In this document: piece after piece, positions 59,007 through 64,000 of the stretch
How positions within the stretch are numbered: position 1 is the stretch's first letter
Layout of the letters: every line of letters begins with the position of its first letter
Origin: Streptomyces albus subsp. albus
Lineage (GTDB): Bacteria > Actinomycetota > Actinomycetes > Streptomycetales > Streptomycetaceae
Reading direction: 5' to 3'
Assembly (NCBI RefSeq): GCF_000725885.1
Contig: NZ_JODR01000014.1
Location: 166,832-230,831 of the forward strand
Length of the DNA stretch: 64,000 nt
Position numbers and translations under genes: made by a program
The notes under the pieces: generated by a model
Told to the model about the DNA's origin: nothing
The model's database searches: none
Seen by the model: only the letters and a program-made list of their open reading frames with translations

Positions 59007-59780
59007 CTACGGGGCGGTGCCCGCCGATCGTCTCACGCGCGCCGCGCCGGAATCCGCCCCGCGCACTGCGGCCCCGGCGCTCCACAGGCCGGAGCGGTTG
59101 AGCGACTGGGGGCAGTGCAGATAGATCTCGTCGATGTCCACGACGAGGGCCAGCAGCGGGTGCCGCCCCCTGGTGGTGAGGGCGTCGAAGAAGGGTGCGT
59201 CCCGGAGCACTTGGGCGCGGCCGTTGACGCGCAGCACCTCGGGGGAGCCGGGGACGAGGAAGAGCAGACCGACGTGCGGGTTCTCCAGGACGTTGTGGAA
59301 GCTGTCGGCCCGGCGGTTGCCGGGAAGGTCCGGCAGCACCAGCGTGCCGGCGTCGAGCACGTGGGCGAACCCGGGCTCACCGCCCCGGGGTGAGGCGTCG
59401 CAGTTGCCGTCTGCGTCGCAGGTGGCCAGCACACAGAACGGTGACCGCGCCAGGATGTCCGTATCGGCTTCCGTCAGCCGCTGGTGAACCTTGTCGATGA
59501 CGAGCGGCATCGGCTGTCCGAGGAGATGGCGCAGGGTCTCGGGGGAGTCCACGGGGACGTGTTCGGCGCGGACGGGTGCGTCCGTCACTTGGCCGGGTAC
59601 GGAAATGCGGTCGCGTGCGGGGGTGGTGCGGTCGGGTTCGGGAGTGCGGCCGGGCGGCGTGCGGTCCGGCACGGGCGGGTGGCCGGTCGCGCCGGTGCGG
59701 CCGTGCGCGGAGTGGTCGTCCGGGGCGAGCGCGGCCGTCCCGGTGGGGCGGCCGGTCGGTATCGGGTGGGGCACGGGCAT
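59007..59780 (-). CDS. Pyridoxamine-phosphate-oxidase-fold FMN protein (MSMEG_1061-type)
   Basis: 257 aa. The PPOX-like split barrel occupies residues ~85-250: SPFCVLATCDADGNCDASPRGGEPGFAHVLDAGTLVLPDLPGNRRADSFHNVLENPHVGLLFLVPGSPEVLRVNGRAQV, then LLALVVDIDEIYLHCPQSLNRSGLW. Family members bind FMN or F420 and act as oxidoreductases. The first ~70 residues are a Pro/Thr/Arg-rich low-complexity extension; the only ribosome site (AGGAG one base from ATG 59780) is too close to be ideal, so an internal start (GTG 59588) is possible. Confidence 0.85.
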   Translation of the reverse strand: MPVPHPIPTGRPTGTAALAPDDHSAHGRTGATGHPPVPDRTPPGRTPEPDRTTPARDRISVPGQVTDAPVRAEHVPVDSPETLRHLLGQPMPLVIDKVHQRLTEADTDILARSPFCVLATCDADGNCDASPRGGEPGFAHVLDAGTLVLPDLPGNRRADSFHNVLENPHVGLLFLVPGSPEVLRVNGRAQVLRDAPFFDALTTRGRHPLLALVVDIDEIYLHCPQSLNRSGLWSAGAAVRGADSGAARVRRSAGTAP

Positions 59781-59913
59781 GCTCCTGGTTCGTGTCCGCC
59801 GGGCCGGCCGGCAACGGCCGGTCGGCGACGAGGCGGACGGCTCAATCGTCGGTCGGGGGCATGGGCCTGCAAGCCGGATGCGGGGGAGGGGCGGCGCCCG
59901 GGGGCGCCGCCTC

Positions 59914-61977
59914 CTACCGCCGGCTCCGCAGGAGGAGGTGGAGGAAGTAGGGCGTGCCGACGAGGGCCGTCATGAGCCCCGCGCCGAGCTGGGCGGGGGC
60001 GATGACGGTGCGGCCGAGCAGGTCCGCGACGCCCACGAGCGACGCCCCCAGGAGCATCGCCACCGGCAGGCTGCGCACATGCCGCCGGCCCACCAGGGCG
60101 CGTGCGGCGTGCGGCGCCACGAGTCCCACGAAGCCGATCGTGCCCGCGGCGGCGACGGCCGTCGCGCTCAACAGCACGCTCACCACGAGGAAGCCGAAGC
60201 GTCCCCGGGCCGGTGCCAGTCCCAGGAGCCTGGGGGTGTCCTCGTCCAGCGAGACGAGGTCGAGTTCCGTCCGCCGGGCGAACGCGACGGCGGCCCCCGC
60301 GGCCAGCACGACGGCGAGCGGCAGCGCGTCGGTCAGGGTGCGCCCGTAGGTGGACCCCGACAGCCAGGTGAGTGCCTTCGTCGCGTTGAACGGGTCGGTG
60401 AGGACGATGAGCAGGCTGATGAGCGCGGTGGTCGCGGTGGACACCCCGACGCCGACGAGTACGAGCCGGTTCTGCCGGAATCCGCCCCGTGCCGCGAGGC
60501 CGAAGACGAGCAGCGCGGTGGCCGAGGCGCCGGCGAACGCCGCACCGGCGATGCCCCACGAACCGGCGGCCGGCACGGTCGTGACGGCCAGTACGGCGCC
60601 GAGCGCGGCCCCGCCGGACACCCCGAGGAGGCCGGGCTCGGCGAGCGGGTTGCGGGTAACGGCCTGCACCAGCGTGCCGGCCAGGGCGAGTGCCGCGCCG
60701 GCGAGGAGCGCGGCGAGTACCCGCGGGACACGGGTGTCGAGGACGAAGCCGACGGCCCGGCCCGCCCGCCCCTGCACCCAGTTGGCGACGTCGCCGAGCA
60801 GCAGCTTGCTGTCGCCCAGCAGTACGGCGGCGATCGTGACGCCGATCAGCACGGCCACGAGCACGGCCACGGTGACGAGGAAGACCGTTCTGCTCCGGAT
60901 GCGGACGCGGTCCGCCGCCGCGGTGCCGCCGCCGTCCCGCACCCGCAGGGCCATGCCGACGAGGAAGACGGCACCGACCACGCTGGTGACGGCCCCGGTC
61001 GGCACCGCGACGGCGGACGCGGCGGGGACGACGGTGCGCAGCAGCACATCGGAGCCGAGGACGAGCGCGGCACCGGCCAGCCCGGCGACGGGCACGTACG
61101 CGCGTGCCCGGACGAACGCGCGGTGCCGGCGTGCGAGGGGACGCACGAGCGCCGGCGCGCACAGGCCCACGAAACCGATGGGCCCGGCGAGCGTGACCGC
61201 GGCGGCGGACAGCAGCGCGGCGAGTGCCACCGCGACCAGACGTGTCCTGCGGACCGGGACGCCGAGACCGCGTGCGGCGTCGTCCCCCAGCGCGAGTGCG
61301 TCGACGCGGTGGGCGATCAGCAGCAGTCCCAGCAGCCCGGCCAGCGCGAACGGCACCGTTTGCAGGACGGCGTCCGGCCCCGTCTGGCCGATGCTGCCCT
61401 GACTCCACTGGTAGAGGCCCTCGGTCCGCTCGGGGAAGAGCAGGATCAGCCCCTCGGTGACGGAGTTGAGGCCGAGCGCCAGCGCGCTGCCGGCGAGGAC
61501 GAGCCGGACGGAGCCCACGGCCGGACCCGACAGGGCCATCACGAGGGCAGCCGCCGCCAGACCGCCGGCGAAGGCGACACCGGACGAGGCGAGGAACGGC
61601 ACCGAGAGACCGGTGGTGGCCAGCAGTCCCAGGGCCAGGTAGGAGCCGGCGTTCACCGCGAGCGTGTCGGGCGCGGCCAGGACGTTGCGGCTGACGGCCT
61701 GCACGGCGGCGCCCGCCATGCCCAGACCGACGCCGACGAGGATGCCCGCGGCCATCCGCGGGAGCCGCGAGGCGACGACGACGGACGTGTCCTGCTGGTC
61801 GGCGTGGCCGGTGAGTGCTTTCCACACCTGGGCGGGGCCGACCGCGGCCGTGCCCTGGGTGATGTCGAGGACCGCGAGGGCGGCGACGAGCAGCACCAGT
61901 GCGGCCGTCACCGCGAACGCGCCTGCCGTGGAGCCGGCCGGTGCGGAGCGGGCGGGGGATGTTGCGGTGACGGCCAC
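59914..61977 (-). CDS. Iron-siderophore ABC permease, two fused FecCD domains
   Basis: 687 aa with about 18-20 membrane helices: two tandem FecCD/BtuC-like halves, each with the G-F-V-G-L-x-x-P loop (GFVGLCAPALVRPLARRHRAFV and GFVGLVAPHAARALVGRRHVRS) and the R-x-P-R start (SRLPRMAAGILVGVGLGMAGAAVQAV; DTRVPRVLAALLAGAALALAGTLVQAV). Fusion of both permeases as in FhuB. Takes up ferric siderophores with the binding protein and ATPase genes upstream (4 bp before its start). GTG 61977. Confidence 0.95.
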   Translation of the reverse strand: MAVTATSPARSAPAGSTAGAFAVTAALVLLVAALAVLDITQGTAAVGPAQVWKALTGHADQQDTSVVVASRLPRMAAGILVGVGLGMAGAAVQAVSRNVLAAPDTLAVNAGSYLALGLLATTGLSVPFLASSGVAFAGGLAAAALVMALSGPAVGSVRLVLAGSALALGLNSVTEGLILLFPERTEGLYQWSQGSIGQTGPDAVLQTVPFALAGLLGLLLIAHRVDALALGDDAARGLGVPVRRTRLVAVALAALLSAAAVTLAGPIGFVGLCAPALVRPLARRHRAFVRARAYVPVAGLAGAALVLGSDVLLRTVVPAASAVAVPTGAVTSVVGAVFLVGMALRVRDGGGTAAADRVRIRSRTVFLVTVAVLVAVLIGVTIAAVLLGDSKLLLGDVANWVQGRAGRAVGFVLDTRVPRVLAALLAGAALALAGTLVQAVTRNPLAEPGLLGVSGGAALGAVLAVTTVPAAGSWGIAGAAFAGASATALLVFGLAARGGFRQNRLVLVGVGVSTATTALISLLIVLTDPFNATKALTWLSGSTYGRTLTDALPLAVVLAAGAAVAFARRTELDLVSLDEDTPRLLGLAPARGRFGFLVVSVLLSATAVAAAGTIGFVGLVAPHAARALVGRRHVRSLPVAMLLGASLVGVADLLGRTVIAPAQLGAGLMTALVGTPYFLHLLLRSRR

Positions 61978-61981
61978 GGCG

Positions 61982-62956
61982 TCACTTCGTCAGTGCGTCG
62001 ACGACGGCGTCGGCGTAGGCGCCCATGGAGGCGGGGCCGCCGAACAGCCAGATGCCCTCGGGCAGCCGGTGCACCTCGCCCTTCTTCACGAACGGCAGCG
62101 ACTTCCAGGTGGCGTTCTTCTTCAGGTCGACGTTGAACGGGTCGCGGCTGTCCTCGGAGCCGGCGATGTACGCGAACTGGACGTCGCCGAGACGCGTGAG
62201 CCCCTCCACATCGGTGGAGGCGAGCCCGTAGTTCTTGTCGCCCTTGATCTTCCAGGCGTTCTTGAGGCCGAGTTCCTTGTTGACGGACCCGATGAGGGAG
62301 CCGTCGGTGTGGGGGCGGATGGTGACCTGGCTGGAGGCCACGTAGCCGTCGGCGAAGGCGATCCGGCTTCCGTCGAGACCGGCCTTCTCCAGGGCCTTCC
62401 TGCCCCGGGCGATCTTGGCGTCGAAGGTCTTCTTGACACCTTCCGCCCGCTTCTGCGTGCCGGTGGCCTCGGCGATCAGGTCGAGGTTGCGGTTCATCTG
62501 CCCCATCTGGTCGGAGGCGTCGGCGGACCGCACCGTCAGCACCGGGGCGATCTTGCGCAGCTGCTTGACCGCGGAGGACGGCAGATCGGTGGTCGTCACG
62601 ATCAGATCGGGCGACAGGGAGGCGATGGTGTCCATGCTGGGCTCGCTGCGCGTCCCGATGTCCTTCGGGGAGTTCTTGAGCGGGGCGGCCGTGTTCCAGG
62701 TCTTGTACCCCTTCACGTCGGCGGCGCCGACGGGGGCGACGCCGAGCGAGACGAGGTCCTCGACGACGTTCCACTCGGTGCCCACGACCTTCTTGGCGGG
62801 GCCGTCCAGTTTCACCTTCGCGCCGGTGGCGTCGGTGAGGGAGATCTTCCCGGCGGAGCTGCCCTTGCCCAAGGAGGCGGACTCGGTCGTTCCGCAGCCG
62901 GCCAGGACGAGGGCTGCCGCGGTGGCGGCGGTCGCGGTGATCAGGAGGCGTCTCAT
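61982..62956 (-). CDS. Iron-siderophore ABC substrate-binding lipoprotein
   Basis: 324 aa. Lipoprotein signal ends ALVLAGC (Cys21). FecB/FhuD-type domain: KKVVGTEWNVVEDLVSLGVAPVG, MDTIASLSPDLIVTTTDLPSSAVKQLRKIAPVLTV, AFADGYVASSQVTIRPHTDGSLIG. Delivers a ferric siderophore to the fused permease. ATG 62956 overlaps the ATPase stop codon (ATGA), so the three genes form one operon. Confidence 0.94.
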   Translation of the reverse strand: MRRLLITATAATAAALVLAGCGTTESASLGKGSSAGKISLTDATGAKVKLDGPAKKVVGTEWNVVEDLVSLGVAPVGAADVKGYKTWNTAAPLKNSPKDIGTRSEPSMDTIASLSPDLIVTTTDLPSSAVKQLRKIAPVLTVRSADASDQMGQMNRNLDLIAEATGTQKRAEGVKKTFDAKIARGRKALEKAGLDGSRIAFADGYVASSQVTIRPHTDGSLIGSVNKELGLKNAWKIKGDKNYGLASTDVEGLTRLGDVQFAYIAGSEDSRDPFNVDLKKNATWKSLPFVKKGEVHRLPEGIWLFGGPASMGAYADAVVDALTK

Positions 62957-63813
62957 GGGGTGGTGCTGTGCCTTTCGCTTCGCATGTGGTGGCGGCCGAT
63001 GGCGCGGGTCCGCAGCCGGCCGGTCAGGGGGTCTGTGTCGACGTCGATCCGGATGCCGTAGGCGGCACTGAGCCGCTCGGGCGTCAGGACGTCGGCGGGG
63101 GCGCCCTCGGCGGTGATCCGCCCGGCGTGGAGCAGGGCGATCCGGTCGGCGACGGCCGCGGCCTGGTCGAGGTCGTGCAGGACGACGCCAACGGCGATCG
63201 CGTGGTCGTCGGCCAGATCGCGGATGAGGTCCAGCAGTTCGACCTGGTACCGCAGATCGAGGTAGGTCGTCGGCTCGTCGAGGAGCAGCACGCCGGTCTC
63301 CTGGGCGAGGCAGCCGGCGAGCCAGACGCGCTGGAGCTGGCCGCCGGACAGCTGTTCGGCACCGCGTGCGGCCAGCGCGTCGACGCCCGTCATGCGCAGG
63401 GCGCGGTCCACCGCGGCGCTGCCGTCGGGGTCCTGTCCGCCCCAGCGCCCCCGGTAGGGGTAGCGGCCGAAGCCGACGAGATCGCGGACGGTGAGGCCGC
63501 TCGGTGTGGGGCGGCTCTGGGTGAGCAGGGCGACGTGGCGTGCGAACTCCCGCGGGGAGAGGGTGAGTCCGTCGGTGCCGGAGCCGAGGGTCAGCGTGCC
63601 GCGCCGGGCGCGTTGCAGCCGCGCCACGGTGCGCAGGAGCGTCGATTTGCCGCTGCCGTTCGGGCCCACCAGTGCGGTGATCTCGCCGGGCCTGAGCGTG
63701 AGGGCGGCGTCGTGCACGACGTCGACGCCGTCGTACGCGACGGTCACCCCGTCGGCCGCCAGCGCGTGTCCTTGCAGCCGTGAAGCAGCGGCAGCATGAT
63801 CCCCAAACATCAT
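62953..63813 (-). CDS. Iron-siderophore ABC ATPase (FepC/FhuC type)
   Basis: 286 aa. Walker A GPNGSGKST, Q-loop LLTQSRPTPSGL, signature LSGGQLQRVW, Walker B VLLLDEPTTYLD, H-loop VLHDLDQAA. Typical of FepC-like ATPases. The ATG codons (63813, 63810) lie only a few bases from the iron box and have no ribosome site, so the mRNA may be leaderless or the real start is further inside. Confidence 0.94.
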   Translation of the reverse strand: MMFGDHAAAASRLQGHALAADGVTVAYDGVDVVHDAALTLRPGEITALVGPNGSGKSTLLRTVARLQRARRGTLTLGSGTDGLTLSPREFARHVALLTQSRPTPSGLTVRDLVGFGRYPYRGRWGGQDPDGSAAVDRALRMTGVDALAARGAEQLSGGQLQRVWLAGCLAQETGVLLLDEPTTYLDLRYQVELLDLIRDLADDHAIAVGVVLHDLDQAAAVADRIALLHAGRITAEGAPADVLTPERLSAAYGIRIDVDTDPLTGRLRTRAIGRHHMRSERHSTTP

Positions 63814-63817
63814 GCGT

Positions 63818-63836
63818 TTAGCTTAGCCTAACCTAA
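63818..63836. promoter_or_regulatory. Near-consensus iron box (DmdR/IdeR operator)
   Basis: TTAGCTTAGCCTAACCTAA matches the 19-bp consensus TTAGGTTAGGCTAACCTAA at 17 of 19 positions. It overlaps the start region of the ABC operon, so iron-loaded regulator would block it directly. Confidence 0.92.
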
Positions 63837-63926
63837 GTACACCGCTGTGCCGGGTCCGATACGCCCGTGAGAGCCCCTCACCCATGCGACCTGCGCGAAA
63901 GGGGGGGGGTGCCTCTATGTCTTTCG

Positions 63927-64000
63927 TCAAGCGGGGCGTGGGGTTCTGGGTTCGTAGAAGGTTCCGTCGCGGAGCATCGCGAACAGGACGTTGATCCGTT
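63927..64000 (-). mobile_element. 3' end of an IS110-like transposase gene (cut by window edge)
   Basis: The reverse strand encodes RINVLFAMLRDGTFYEPRTPRPA and a stop at 63927. The NVLFAMLRDG-TFYE ending is the characteristic C-terminus of IS110-family (DEDD) transposases in actinomycetes. A run of nine G at about 63901-63909 lies between it and the ABC operon. Only 24 codons are in the window. Confidence 0.75.

Noticed and set aside
59491..62136. 881-aa rightward frame over the FecCD region
   Set aside because: Gly/Arg/Glu-rich shadow of an obvious membrane transporter on the other strand.
1..64000. CRISPR arrays, rRNA or tRNA genes
   Set aside because: No regular short repeats with spacers, no rRNA-like sequence, and no cloverleaf with CCA-like 3' end was noticed on either strand.

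Overview
The window is very GC-rich with third-position GC bias, GGAGG-type ribosome sites, frequent GTG/TTG starts and 4-bp stop/start overlaps. It also has long perfect-hairpin terminators and typical actinomycete families: paired P450/ferredoxin, many TetR/HxlR/LysR regulators, DUF574 methyltransferases, a DmdR/IdeR-type iron box and a Cys-ending leader peptide. This points to Streptomyces. Both edges cut genes: a DMT transporter on the left and the 3' end of an IS110-like transposase on the right. I see no tRNA, rRNA or CRISPR.

Layout. 1-9.9 kb holds ordinary accessory genes (SDR, MGDG-type glycosyltransferase next to a tandem duplication, VOC, P450, SnoaL-like, membrane protein) and a convergent kinase/HAD pair that resembles a split polynucleotide kinase-phosphatase. 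10.1-13.0 kb is a translationally coupled four-gene operon: a small helical protein, a WXG100-like protein carrying a papain-like cysteine peptidase, a lipoprotein with a chagasin-like (I42) cysteine-protease-inhibitor domain, and a small unknown. It looks like a secreted protease with its cognate inhibitor and is my main candidate for an undescribed system. 13.1-18.6 kb holds ferredoxin/P450 with a divergent TetR and perfect operator, a secreted M4 metalloprotease and a DUF1445 hydro-lyase.

18.9-31.0 kb is a C-nucleoside antibiotic cluster whose content and order match, from memory, the published pseudouridimycin (pum/sap) pathway. It has an acyl-CoA-dehydrogenase-like flavoenzyme, a DNA-binding-like regulator, a class III aminotransferase, a P-loop kinase, a GMC oxidase, a TruD-type pseudouridine synthase, two ATP-grasp-like ligases around an MFS exporter, and an Arg:Gly amidinotransferase. 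Inferred logic: TruD makes pseudouridine, GMC oxidase plus aminotransferase make 5'-amino-pseudouridine, the amidinotransferase makes guanidinoacetate, the ligases assemble the Gln/guanidinoacetyl chain, the flavoenzyme N-hydroxylates, and the MFS exports.

31-37.4 kb: a nucleotidyltransferase-like gene, then an operon joining a CocE/NonD hydrolase to a complete OpuC-type quaternary-amine ABC importer. 37.6-43.4 kb: an iron-boxed siderophore-binding lipoprotein and small enzymes (methyltransferases, Nudix, VOC). 43.6-49.2 kb: a promoter, a 22-residue Cys-ending leader peptide, an ABC importer, an AhpD-like protein and an acyl-CoA-dehydrogenase-like enzyme, probably organosulfur acquisition. 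49.2-59.8 kb: regulators with visible operators (LysR/MFS, TetR, HxlR/reductase), secreted proteins, VOC/RHH genes, and a recombination scar joining a truncated response regulator to a decayed copy of the nearby MFS gene. 59.9-63.8 kb: an iron-siderophore ABC importer (ATPase, binding protein, fused FecCD permease) under a near-consensus iron box.
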